From contig JBEIDF010000066.1 of assembly GCA_040383605.1 (NCBI GenBank), forward strand, positions 1 through 16,758: DNA of 16,758 nucleotides. The letters run 5' to 3'. The position numbers and the translations under genes are program-made. The notes beneath the pieces were generated by a model. That model saw nothing but the letters and a program-made list of their open reading frames with translations, ran no database searches and was not told the DNA's origin. Positions 1-8,900 of the stretch are shown piece after piece (positions within the stretch are counted from its first letter, which is position 1; each line of letters begins with the position of its first letter). The DNA comes from M3007 sp040383605 (lineage in GTDB: Bacteria > Bacteroidota > Bacteroidia > Chitinophagales > Saprospiraceae).

Positions 1-45
1 ACCCGACGCTCTTCCTATGTGCTAACCTGTTTTTTTTTTTTTTTT
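1..45. other. Adapter-like sequence followed by a poly-T run at the window edge
   Basis: Bases 1-20 match 17 of 20 positions of the 3' end of the Illumina TruSeq read-1 adapter, including an uninterrupted 12-base match (CGACGCTCTTCC, 4-15). Nine bases later a run of 16 T begins (30-45). Adapter, short spacer and poly-T is the arrangement of an oligo-dT-type library construct, not of a bacterial gene. I infer a contig-end artefact. The adapter sequence is from memory and the match was counted by eye. Confidence 0.55.
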
Positions 46-297
46 ATTTTTGTGGTTGTCTAACTGGGTACTGCGCTACTAATTTGTCGTATTTTATTTC
101 TTAAATTCGGGGGGGTTAGTGTGGGGTTTTCTCAATTATAAAATTAAATAAATTCGCAAAATAAATTTTTGAGCGTGAATTGTGTGGGGGTTCCTTCGAG
201 TCCCGCCGACACTTACCCGCCCGATTTTCAGAATTAAATTCCGACAATTTCGTAGCGCTGTACCCTGTTCGACAACCTCTTAAATATAAACAAAAAC
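46..297. other. AT-rich stretch without a recognisable gene
   Basis: No credible coding region is seen on either strand. The stretch is much more AT-rich than the genes downstream and has homopolymer runs, including seven G at 109-115. Its last 8 bases (290-297) are the left target duplication of mobile element copy A. The native upstream region and promoter of the DUF2141 gene should lie here, now separated from that gene by the element. I could not identify a convincing promoter. Confidence 0.5.
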
Positions 298-459
298 GTA
301 ACTGGTTAGCAGGTCGCGTCTGAGCCAAAAAAGAACCCATTTTTCGCCAGACGAAGCGATTTTTTGCAGGCCATAGCAGCGCTATGGTCAAAAAAAATTG
401 CGAAATATGGCGGAAAATGGGACTTTTGGGGCCAGACAGCGATCCTGCTAACCAGTTAC
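298..459 (+). mobile_element. MITE copy A, about 162 bp, IS66-like ends, 8 bp target duplication
   Basis: The ends are perfect 16 bp inverted repeats: GTAACTGGTTAGCAGG at 298-313 and its reverse complement at 444-459. Both sides carry the identical 8 bp ACAAAAAC (290-297 and 460-467), a target site duplication. The whole element is an imperfect palindrome centred on CCATAGC-AGC-GCTATGG near 371-387, so each arm of about 80 bases can pair with the other. There is no transposase gene. Known IS66-family ISs begin 5'-GTAA and make 8 bp duplications, so an IS66-type transposase acting in trans is the likely mobiliser (inference). Insertion left only 10 bases between the right duplication and the DUF2141 start codon. 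Confidence 0.9.
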
Positions 460-477
460 ACAAAAACAAGACCTATC

Positions 478-882
478 ATGCTGCTCCTCTGGCTGTTCCT
501 GCAAGTCCCCAATCCGGATATCACCCTCCGCATCTCCAATATCCAGTCGCCCCAAGGGGTGATCCGAGTGGCCGTTTTTAACCAGGCAAACGGATTTCTC
601 GAAACGGAAAAAGCCTGTTTCGTGAAAGTAGCCGCAGTAGGCAAATCCGCCTCCCTGGATATCACCTTCCCCAACGCGCCCGCCGGTACGTATGCCGTCA
701 GCTGCTTCCACGACCTCAACAACAACGGCAAACTGGACAAAAATATGCTGGGCGTGCCCACCGAACCGTACGGATTCTCCAACCAGGCCCGCCCGCCATT
801 CCGCGCCCCTTCGTGGGACGAAGCCCGCGTCCGGGTGGACGCCGGAAAATCGCTGATCCCCGTCCGCCTTGAAAAGTGGTAG
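478..882 (+). CDS. DUF2141 family secreted protein
   Basis: This 134-residue protein matches the DUF2141 pattern: an IRVAVFN strand, a GTYAVSCFHDLNNNGKLDKN segment at about 80-100, then GVPTEPYGFSN and a PPFRAPSWDEARVRV tail. Family members are small, probably secreted or periplasmic proteins of unknown function. The start is a short hydrophobic stretch (MLLLWLFL), a weak export signal. ATG 478 is chosen because removing mobile element A and one duplication copy restores an in-frame TAA six codons upstream. The longer in-frame reading from 364 exists only because the element is there. The element separates the gene from its native upstream region. No Shine-Dalgarno is visible. Confidence 0.85.
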   Translation: MLLLWLFLQVPNPDITLRISNIQSPQGVIRVAVFNQANGFLETEKACFVKVAAVGKSASLDITFPNAPAGTYAVSCFHDLNNNGKLDKNMLGVPTEPYGFSNQARPPFRAPSWDEARVRVDAGKSLIPVRLEKW

Positions 883-898
883 AAACCCCCTATCTTTA
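868..898 (+). promoter_or_regulatory. Bacteroidota-type promoter for the MlaF-like gene
   Basis: CTTG at 868-871 (the -33 element, consensus TTTG) is followed 19 bases later by TATCTTTA at 891-898, close to the -7 consensus TAnnTTTG. It overlaps the end of the DUF2141 gene and would start transcription about 30 bases before ATG 938. This suggests the ATPase gene has its own promoter. Confidence 0.5.
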
Positions 899-937
899 CA
901 GCGATAATCCCAATTCCCCAATCCGAATTTCTTTGCT

Positions 938-1696
938 ATGATCCGCGCAGAAAATATCGTCAAATCCTTCGGCAGCCAGCAAGTGCTCAAAGGCATCAGC
1001 TTTACCTTTGAAGCAGGTAAAAATAACCTGATCATTGGACGAAGCGGATCGGGCAAGACCGTGCTGATGAAAATCCTGGTGGGCTTGTTTAAACCGAGCG
1101 ACGGCACAGTCTGGTACGACCAAACCGATTTCACCAATTTGTCCAAAGAAGAGGTCCGCGCTATCCGCATGAAAGTCGGTATGCTCTTTCAGGGCTCGGC
1201 GCTGTTCGACTCCCTGACAGTCGAAGAAAATATCCGATTTCCCCTGGATATGTTCACCGACTTGTCGCCGAAAGCCAAACTCGAGCGCGTCAATTTTTGC
1301 CTGGAACGCGTCAATCTCGCGGGAAATAACGCAAAATACCCCTCCGAACTGTCGGGCGGCATGCAAAAACGCGTGGGCATCGCCCGCGCCATCGTGCTGC
1401 AACCAAAATATCTGTTCTGCGACGAACCCAATTCCGGCCTGGATCCCAAAACTTCGATCCTGATTGACGAACTCATCAGCTCGATTACCCAGGAAAATAA
1501 TATCACCACCATCACCAATACGCACGACATGAACTCGGTGATGGAAGTGGGCGATAATATCTGCTTCCTGCACGAGGGCCGCCTCGAATGGAGCGGCAAT
1601 AAAAATCAGGTACTTCAAAGCGACAATGCCAACCTGCAATCTTTCATCTTCGCCTCGCCCTTCCTCCAGCGCCTGCGCGAAAAAGCGCTCCGCTAA
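938..1696 (+). CDS. MlaF-like ABC transporter ATP-binding protein (phospholipid/organic solvent transport type)
   Basis: A 252-residue single-domain ABC ATPase. Visible motifs are Walker A GRSGSGKT (34-41), signature LSGGMQKR (138-145), Walker B ending in Asp162-Glu163 within YLFCDEPNSGLD, and the switch histidine at about 196 (NTHDM). The DEPNSGLDP loop and overall length fit the MlaF/Ttg2A group, which powers phospholipid movement between inner and outer membrane with MlaE permease and MlaD. Neither mlaE nor mlaD lies in the window; the upstream gene is DUF2141. The partners must be elsewhere or the gene works alone here. The start is supported by the promoter at 868-898 and the conserved N-terminal MIRAENIVKSFG. 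Confidence 0.88.
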   Translation: MIRAENIVKSFGSQQVLKGISFTFEAGKNNLIIGRSGSGKTVLMKILVGLFKPSDGTVWYDQTDFTNLSKEEVRAIRMKVGMLFQGSALFDSLTVEENIRFPLDMFTDLSPKAKLERVNFCLERVNLAGNNAKYPSELSGGMQKRVGIARAIVLQPKYLFCDEPNSGLDPKTSILIDELISSITQENNITTITNTHDMNSVMEVGDNICFLHEGRLEWSGNKNQVLQSDNANLQSFIFASPFLQRLREKALR

Positions 1697-4600
1697 CCCC
1701 CCGCAGGCCCATCGCCGCTCCGATGCAGCAAGCGCCCGGACCTGCGAGGCGCTTTGGCCCCGCCGGTTCGCCCTCCTGTGCCTCTCCGCCCTGTCGGCGC
1801 TCTTTTTCGCCTGCAATCCGCCCGAAACCCCTGCCCTCTTCTCCGAACTGCCCCCCGAACAAACCGGCGTCGGCTTCGAAAATACGCTGCCCGACCAGTC
1901 GCCCGAGGGCATGAATATCATTCAGTATCTCTACTACTACAACGGCGGCGGGGTGGCCGCCGGCGATGTAAACAACGACGGACTCACCGACCTCTTCTTC
2001 AGCGGAAATCTCGTCGGCAATCGCCTCTACCTCAATAAAGGCAATTTCCAATTCGAAGACGTCACCGAAAAAGCCGGCATCGCCGGCCAAGGCAGCTGGA
2101 AAACCGGCGTCACCATGGCCGATGTGAACGCCGACGGGCTGCTCGATATCTACGTCTGCCAGGTCGGCCAATACAAGCAGTTCGCCGGAAAAAATCAACT
2201 CTTTATCAACAAGGGCAACGGCCGCTTCGACGAACGCGCCGAGGAATACGGACTGGCCCTCAAAGCGTTCTGCACGCAGGCCGCTTTTTTCGACTACGAT
2301 CTCGACGGCGACCTCGACTGTTTCGTGCTCTGCCACAGCGTGCACTCCGCCGGCAGCTACCGCGATACCGCCCAAACCCGACGCCCGGACCCGCTCGCCG
2401 CCGACCGCCTGCTGCGCAACGACGGCGGCCGATTCACAGATGTGTCCCGGGAAATGGGCATCTATGGCGGCACGGCCGGCTACGGACTCGGACTGGCCGT
2501 CGGCGACCTGAACAACGACGGCTACCCGGATATCTATGTCGGCAACGATTTCCACGAAAATGACTACCTGTACTACAACCAAGCCGGGAAATTCTTCGTC
2601 GAAGATGTCGCCGCCTCGATGGGCCACACCTCCAATTTTACCATGGGCTGCGATATCGCGGACGTCAACAACGACGGCCTGCCCGATGTGCTCACCCTGG
2701 ATATGCGCCCGGAAGACGAACAGATCCTGAAAGCCAGCCAGCCGGCCGACTTGTTCGACGTCTATCAATTCAAACACCAGCAGGGCTATCACTGGCAACT
2801 GGCCCGCAATTGCCTGCAAATCAACCAGGGGTCGCGGGACGAGCGCGGCCGGCTGCAATTTGCCGATCACGCCTGGCTCGCCGGCGTGGCGGCAACAGAC
2901 TGGAGCTGGAGCGCCCTGATCGCCGATTACGACCTCGACGGACACAAGGATATTTTTATCTCCAACGGAATCGCGCGGCGCCCCAACGACATGGACTACC
3001 TCAAGTTCATCTCTTCCGCCGAAGTACAGCGAAAAGCCACCGACCTGGAACTGATCCGGGAAATGCCCGATGGCGCCGTGCCCAATTACGCGTTTAAAAA
3101 CGACCAACGCGGCCGCTTCCAGGATGTGTCCGCCGCCTGGGGATTCCGCCGCCGCAACTGCGCCAACGGGGCGGTGTATGCCGACCTGGACAACGACGGC
3201 GACCTGGACCTCGCAACCAACAACCTCAACGAACCCGCTTCGCTGTTCCGAAACAACAGCCCAAACGCCAACTGGCTGAAAATCCGCTTCCAAGGCACAG
3301 AAAAAAATCCCTTCGGCGTCGGCGCGCGCGTGCACGTATGGGCGGGCGGCCATAGTCAACTCTGGGAAAACCAGCCCACCCGCGGCTTCCAATCGGCCGT
3401 AGCGCCGGAAATAATCCTCGGCCTGGGCGCAGAAAAACAGGCGGATTCGCTCCGCGTTTACTGGCCCGGCGGCAGCAAACAAACCCTGCTTAACATACTG
3501 GCGGGCCAAACAATCACCCTGCAGGCCCGGCAAGCCACCGAAAAAACGGCCCCGCCGACGCCGGAAAAGCCCGTTTTTCGCCTCCGGGAAGGCCTTCAGG
3601 CAACCCACACCGCGCCGCCCTTCCTGCTCACCGAAAAACTCGCGCTCTGGCAAGCGGAAAACTACCGCCCCCGCCTCGCAGTCGGCGACGTCAACGGCGA
3701 TGGCGCCGACGATCTCTTCCTGCCCGGACTAGCCGACGGGCTGTTTTTCCAAACCAATACCGGCTTCGCGGCCGCCGGGGAAAAACCCGCCGACCCACCC
3801 ACCCGCCGCCTCGCCGGCGACGCCGTCGGCGCTTTCTTCGACGCCAACGGAGACGGCTTGCCCGACCTGTACGCCGGAACCGCCGGGACGCCGCCCGACG
3901 CATCGCCCGAAACGCTCCGCGACGCCCTGCTCCTCCAATTGCGCGGCAAAACCCGCCTCGCAGACTGGACCGACCGACCCCTGCCGCCCGCAACCGAAAA
4001 CACCACCGCCGTCCGCCCCGCCGATTTTGACGGCGATGGCGACCTGGATCTGTTCGTCGGCGCCGGCGGCGTACGCGACGCGTACGGCCTGCCCGGCAAG
4101 TCCGCGCTCCTCGAAAACGACGGGAAAGGAAATTTTACAGACTGCACCGCCCGGCGCGCCCCCGCGCTCCAACAGCTTGGCATGGTCACAGACGCCCAGT
4201 GGGCCGACCTGGACGGAGACCGGCGGCCCGAACTCATCGTCTGCGGACAGTGGATGCCGATCGTGATTTTTAAAAATACGCCGGACGCCCCCTGGACGCC
4301 CGATCCCCTGCCCGATTCCGAGGGACTGTGGAACGCCCTCGCCGTGGCGGATATGGATCAGGACGGCGACCTGGACTTTGTCGCCGGCAATTTTGGACTG
4401 AATTCGCCCCTCCAAGCCGCCCCCGAAACACCCCTCGAACTTTGGGTGAAAGATTTCGACGGCAACGGCGCCTTCGACCCCATTGTCGGCTATTACCGCC
4501 AGGGCAAACAATATCCCCTGGCCGACAAAGACTGGCTGTTCAGCCAATTGCCGGGCCTCAAAAAAGACTACGTGCAGTACAGAAAATACGCAGCGAGCAC

Positions 4601-5024
4601 CCTGGAGACAATCTTCCCGGAAGAAAGCCGCCGCGGCAGCGTCCACCTGCGCGTCACCACCCTGGCCAGCAGCCGCTTTGAAAACGACGGCCAGGGCCGC
4701 TTCACCCGGCGCGCCCTGCCCGACGCCGCCCAGGCAAGCCCCGTTTTTGCCCTCCTGCCCGGCGATTTCGACGGCGACGGCCGCACCGACCTGCTGCTCG
4801 GCGGCAACCTGTTCGATATCCAACCGGCGATCGGCCGGCAGGACGCGGGCAGCGGACTGTTCCTGCGCGCGCGCGCAGACGGCAGTTTCGAAGCCCGCAC
4901 ACCCGCGCAATCCGGCTTCCGACCCGATGGCGCCGTGCGGGATATCCGGATCGTTCAAAGAAAAAATAAAAAAAATTGGATTGTGGTGGCGCAACTTGGC
5001 GGGAAAGTGCTTGTCTTTGAATAA
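1626..5024 (+). CDS. Large FG-GAP/VCBS repeat lipoprotein with ASPIC/UnbV domain (CRTAC1-like)
   Basis: The frame encodes up to 1132 residues. After a hydrophobic segment ending SALFFAC (candidate lipobox, Cys63) come about fourteen FG-GAP repeats with calcium-binding-type DxDxDG loops such as GDVNNDGLTD (about 113), ADVNADGLLD, GDLNNDGYPD, ADLDNDGDLD, ADMDQDGDLD and FDGDGRTD. An ASPIC/UnbV domain lies in the middle (about 545-635, NWLKIRF...GVGARVHVWAGG...RVYWPGG). Such proteins are surface or periplasmic beta-propellers of uncertain role in Bacteroidota. The only in-frame ATG (1626) overlaps the previous gene by 71 bases and adds about 45 hydrophilic residues before the signal peptide, which is odd. 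ATG 1723 in another frame plus one extra C in the C run at 1758-1761 would give a normal lipoprotein signal. The true start is therefore uncertain; the body is secure. Confidence 0.88.
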   Translation: MPTCNLSSSPRPSSSACAKKRSANPPQAHRRSDAASARTCEALWPRRFALLCLSALSALFFACNPPETPALFSELPPEQTGVGFENTLPDQSPEGMNIIQYLYYYNGGGVAAGDVNNDGLTDLFFSGNLVGNRLYLNKGNFQFEDVTEKAGIAGQGSWKTGVTMADVNADGLLDIYVCQVGQYKQFAGKNQLFINKGNGRFDERAEEYGLALKAFCTQAAFFDYDLDGDLDCFVLCHSVHSAGSYRDTAQTRRPDPLAADRLLRNDGGRFTDVSREMGIYGGTAGYGLGLAVGDLNNDGYPDIYVGNDFHENDYLYYNQAGKFFVEDVAASMGHTSNFTMGCDIADVNNDGLPDVLTLDMRPEDEQILKASQPADLFDVYQFKHQQGYHWQLARNCLQINQGSRDERGRLQFADHAWLAGVAATDWSWSALIADYDLDGHKDIFISNGIARRPNDMDYLKFISSAEVQRKATDLELIREMPDGAVPNYAFKNDQRGRFQDVSAAWGFRRRNCANGAVYADLDNDGDLDLATNNLNEPASLFRNNSPNANWLKIRFQGTEKNPFGVGARVHVWAGGHSQLWENQPTRGFQSAVAPEIILGLGAEKQADSLRVYWPGGSKQTLLNILAGQTITLQARQATEKTAPPTPEKPVFRLREGLQATHTAPPFLLTEKLALWQAENYRPRLAVGDVNGDGADDLFLPGLADGLFFQTNTGFAAAGEKPADPPTRRLAGDAVGAFFDANGDGLPDLYAGTAGTPPDASPETLRDALLLQLRGKTRLADWTDRPLPPATENTTAVRPADFDGDGDLDLFVGAGGVRDAYGLPGKSALLENDGKGNFTDCTARRAPALQQLGMVTDAQWADLDGDRRPELIVCGQWMPIVIFKNTPDAPWTPDPLPDSEGLWNALAVADMDQDGDLDFVAGNFGLNSPLQAAPETPLELWVKDFDGNGAFDPIVGYYRQGKQYPLADKDWLFSQLPGLKKDYVQYRKYAASTLETIFPEESRRGSVHLRVTTLASSRFENDGQGRFTRRALPDAAQASPVFALLPGDFDGDGRTDLLLGGNLFDIQPAIGRQDAGSGLFLRARADGSFEARTPAQSGFRPDGAVRDIRIVQRKNKKNWIVVAQLGGKVLVFE

Positions 5025-5040
5025 AAATTGCGCAATCTAT

Positions 5041-5928
5041 ATGTTCCTTCATCTAACTGACCTGTCTAAAACATACGCCAACGGCGTAAAAGCCCTCAAT
5101 AACATTTCGCTTACCATTCCGCAGGGCATGTTCGGCCTGCTGGGGCCGAACGGCGCCGGCAAGAGCACCCTGATGCGGACGATCGCCACGCTGCAGGATC
5201 CCGACAGCGGAACGATCCGGCTGGGCGAACTGGACGTCCTGCGCGACAAAGAGTCCCTGCGCAAAGTCCTGGGCTACCTGCCCCAGGAATTCGGCGTCTA
5301 TCCGCGCGTCAGCGCCGAGATGATGCTCGACCATATTGCCCAGCTGAAGGGGCTTTCCAACCGAAAAGAACGCCAGGAAACCGTAGAGGCCCTGCTGCAG
5401 AAAGTCAACCTGTGGAAAGAGCGCAAGCGCAATCTTGGAACCTATTCCGGCGGCATGAAGCAGCGCTTCGGCATTGCCCAGGCGCTGGTGGGCAATCCGC
5501 AGCTGCTGATTGTGGACGAACCGACGGCAGGGCTCGACCCCGCCGAGCGCAACCGATTCTATAACCTGCTCAGCGAAATTGGCGAAAACACCATCGTGAT
5601 CCTGAGCACGCATATTGTGGAGGATGTAAAAACCCTTTGCAAGCGCTTCGCCATCATTTGCGGCGGCGAGGTCATGCATGTGAGCACGCCGCACGAAGCG
5701 GTAGGCTGGCTGGAAGGAAAAGTATGGACAAAAGCGATCGCAAAAGAGGAAATAGATCAATACCGTGACCGCTACCACGTGATCGCCACCCAACTCGCCG
5801 AGGGCAAGCTGTTTATCCGCATCGTGGCCGACAGCGATCCGGGCGAAGGCTTCCGGTCGGGCGAACCGAGTTTGGAAGACGTATATTTCAATGCGATTTC
5901 CTCGAAAATGGACCTTGTCACCCTCTAA
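5041..5928 (+). CDS. ABC-2 type transporter ATP-binding protein
   Basis: A 295-residue ABC ATPase. Walker A GPNGAGKS is at 35-42, signature YSGGMKQR at 135-142, Walker B LLIVDEPTAGLD with Asp159-Glu160, and the H-loop histidine at about 191 (STHIVED). The C-terminal extension of about 90 residues ends with a SLEDVYFNAI motif typical of CcmA/DrrA-type exporters. It energises the permease-peptidase encoded 24 bases downstream. It begins 16 bases after the stop of the FG-GAP gene, so read-through transcription is plausible. ATG 5041 is chosen because the conserved domain starts right after it; the reading frame is open further upstream only inside the previous gene. Confidence 0.93.
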   Translation: MFLHLTDLSKTYANGVKALNNISLTIPQGMFGLLGPNGAGKSTLMRTIATLQDPDSGTIRLGELDVLRDKESLRKVLGYLPQEFGVYPRVSAEMMLDHIAQLKGLSNRKERQETVEALLQKVNLWKERKRNLGTYSGGMKQRFGIAQALVGNPQLLIVDEPTAGLDPAERNRFYNLLSEIGENTIVILSTHIVEDVKTLCKRFAIICGGEVMHVSTPHEAVGWLEGKVWTKAIAKEEIDQYRDRYHVIATQLAEGKLFIRIVADSDPGEGFRSGEPSLEDVYFNAISSKMDLVTL

Positions 5929-5952
5929 GAGCATGTCTAAACCCTTTTTGCT

Positions 5953-8900
5953 ATGTTTTGGTTCGTTTTTTCCTTCGAAATTCGCTATCGCCTGCGGCGG
6001 CCCGCCACCTATATCTACTTCGCCGTTTTTCTGATTTTCACCATGCTGATTATCGCAGAAGGCGGTACCCCGGCCAGTGAAAAAGTATATCACAACTCCC
6101 CGGCCGTCATCGGGAGTTTTTTTGCCCTGCTGGGCATCCTCAGCGTGCTGGTCAGCTCGGCCGTCATGGGCGTGCCGCTGTACCGCGACCTGGAGCACAA
6201 CACCAAAGAATACCTGCTGGCATCGCCGATGGGGCGGAGCGCCTATTTTTGGGGCCGCTTCTGGGGATCGTTTGCCATCCTGGTACTGCTGTGTACGGGC
6301 GCGATTTTCGGGTACATCGCCGGTTCGTGGCTGGGGCCGCTGGCTGATTGGACCAAGCCCGAGCGCTACGGCCCGCACCAGGCCGTCCATTACCTCTGGC
6401 CTTTTTTCACCGTCCTGCTGCCCAGTTTGTTTTTCACCAGTTGCGTGTTTTACGGACTGGTAGCCTGGCTCCGCAACAATCGGGTGCTGTATTCGGCCTC
6501 CATCCTGTTGTTTATTCTGTATTTGCTGGCAAATTTTTTGGTGCAAGACCTGGAAAAACGCGATCTGGTGGATTTGCTCGACCCCTTTGCGCTGAATACC
6601 TACACCAACGCGATTAAATATTTCACCCCGGCAGAACAAAACACCCAGCTGACCCCGCTAAGCGGCAACCTGCTGCTGAACCGCCTGCTCTGGCCGGCCC
6701 TGGGCCTCGGGCTATTGCTGTTTTCCTACTTCCGATTTACCATCAGCGGCTTTGTTTCCGACCGCAGCCGCGGCGGCAAGTCCGTGGAAGGCGAAACCAA
6801 GCCCCCCCGCGCGCGCCTGCCGGTGTTCAATCCGATTTTTAGCCGGGGTTTGCACTGGTCGAATTTGTTTAGCCTCGGCCAACTGGAATTCCGGAATATC
6901 CTGCGGGATTCCTATTTTCTCTCGATCATGCTCGGCGCCGTGGTGTTTCTTTTCATAGACGACTGGATCGGGAACCTGAGTTACGGCGTGCCCGACCGGC
7001 CGGTCACGATGAATATGCTGTTGTTCAAAACCTACAATTACAGCCTCTTCGTTTTCATCATCATCATGTTTTATACCGGCGAGACCGTGCATCGCGACCG
7101 CTCCACGCGTTTTGCCAATATCGCCGACGCCCTGCCCGTACCCAATTGGGTGCAACTCGGCTCCAAATTCCTCGCCATCACCGGCGTCTGCCTGATGCTC
7201 GCAACCATCCCGATGCTGGTAGGCCTCACGGTGCAAGTGTTGCAGGGATTTTTTAATTTTAAACTCCATTACTATTTTATTGACCTGTACGCCATTACAT
7301 TCTGGGATTATTTCCAAATGGCCTTGCTGGCGTTTTTTGTGCACGCCCTGGTCAATAACAAGTTCCTCGGGCATTTCGCCGGGATCGGATGCTGGGTGTT
7401 GCTCTTCGTGGCACAAAGTTTCCTGGACTGGGACTACAACCTCGCGTTGTACAGCTACAAACCGGATTATCGGATTTCGGATATGAACGATTTCGGGCAT
7501 TTTGCCCAGCCTTTGTTCTGGTTTAATCTCTACTGGACCGCTTTCGGCGGCATCCTGCTCCTGCTCGCCGCGCTCTTGTGGACGCGTGGCGCCGATAATA
7601 CCGCCCGGATGCGCTGGCAGGCCTTCCGGCAGCGCTGGAACCTCCGATCGGTGGCAGGCCTGGGTGTACTGGGCCTGATATGGCTCGGGAGCGGCAGTTT
7701 TATTTACTACAATGTGAGCGAAATCAATACATACCGCACCGCAGACGAAGGAAAAAAATGGAGCGCCGAGTACGAAAAACGATACAAAAAATATGACCGC
7801 ATCCCGCAACCCAAAGTGACGGATGTGCTGCTGTACGCCGATATCTATCCCGCAGAACGCAGCATCGCCATGCGCGCGCAACTGAAAATCAAAAACAAAA
7901 CCGACCGGCCCATTGATTCGCTGCACCTGCTGTCGGAAGACGGCCAACACTACACCCTGCTGTACAACGACCGGGAAATTCAGCCCGCATTCGCCGAACA
8001 AATGCCGCGCCCAAAACTAACGCTCCTGTACAGCAAACCGGACACCGGCGGCTACCGCATCTTCAAACTGCCCCAAACCCTGCAACCCGGCGACACCGCC
8101 CTGCTGGAAATCCGAACCCGCATCCAAAAAACCGGATTCGTCAACAACGGATTCAACCGCGAATTTATCTACAACGGCACCTTCACCAGCGGCGGCATCC
8201 CGTCTATCGGATACAACCAGGATTTGGAACTCGAGAGCGACGAAGACCGCAAAAAATACGCGCTGCCGGAAAAACCGGAAGACCTGCCGCCCCACCGCGA
8301 TCCCTACGGCGAAAAAACCCTCCTGTTCAATGACGACGCCGATTTCGTGAGCTTCGAGTGCATCGTCAGCACCACGCCCGACCAAATCGCCGTGGCGCCA
8401 GGGTATATCCAAAAGGAATGGACAGAAAACGGCCGGCGCTATTTTCACTACAAACAAGACACCAAAACAGACTATTTCTTCAACCTGGTATCAGGCCGCT
8501 ATACCGTGCTGAAAGATAAATGGACCAGCCCGGATGGACAGGACGTCAACATCGAAATTTTCTACCACCATGAACACGATTACAACCTCGACCGCATGGT
8601 GGCAGGTATCAAAGACGGCTTAAGCTATTTCCACCGAAACTTCGGCCCGTACCAGTTCCGGCAGGTGCGCATCCTCGAATTCCCGCGCTATGCCGGCTTC
8701 GCCCAGTCTTTCCCCAATACGATCCCGTATTCAGAGGACTTCGGGTGGTACGCCGATTTCTCCGATCCGAACGACTACGACTACTTCTACTACGTCACCG
8801 TGCACGAACTCGCGCACCAGTGGTGGGGCCATCAGGTCGTCCCAAACTACACCCGAGGCTCTAACCTCCTCTCCGAATCCCTGGCAGAGTACACCGCCCT

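Noticed and set aside
185..216. tRNA T-arm-like sequence (TTCGAGTCCC) near 195-204
   Set aside because: The five bases before the loop do not pair with those after it, and no anticodon or acceptor stem could be found around it.
364..477. In-frame extension of the DUF2141 gene to ATG 364 (MQAIAALWSKKIAKYGG...)
   Set aside because: The extra residues are translated from mobile element A. Nearly the same peptide appears from copy B at 10080, and the pre-insertion sequence has an in-frame stop between.
1644..3653. Long minus-strand open frame (669 residues) opposite the FG-GAP gene
   Set aside because: It mirrors the GC-rich DxDxDG repeats of the real gene; its protein is repetitive and Val/Ala-rich with no recognisable domain. 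The same applies to other long antisense frames opposite the ABC/M1 gene and the receptors.
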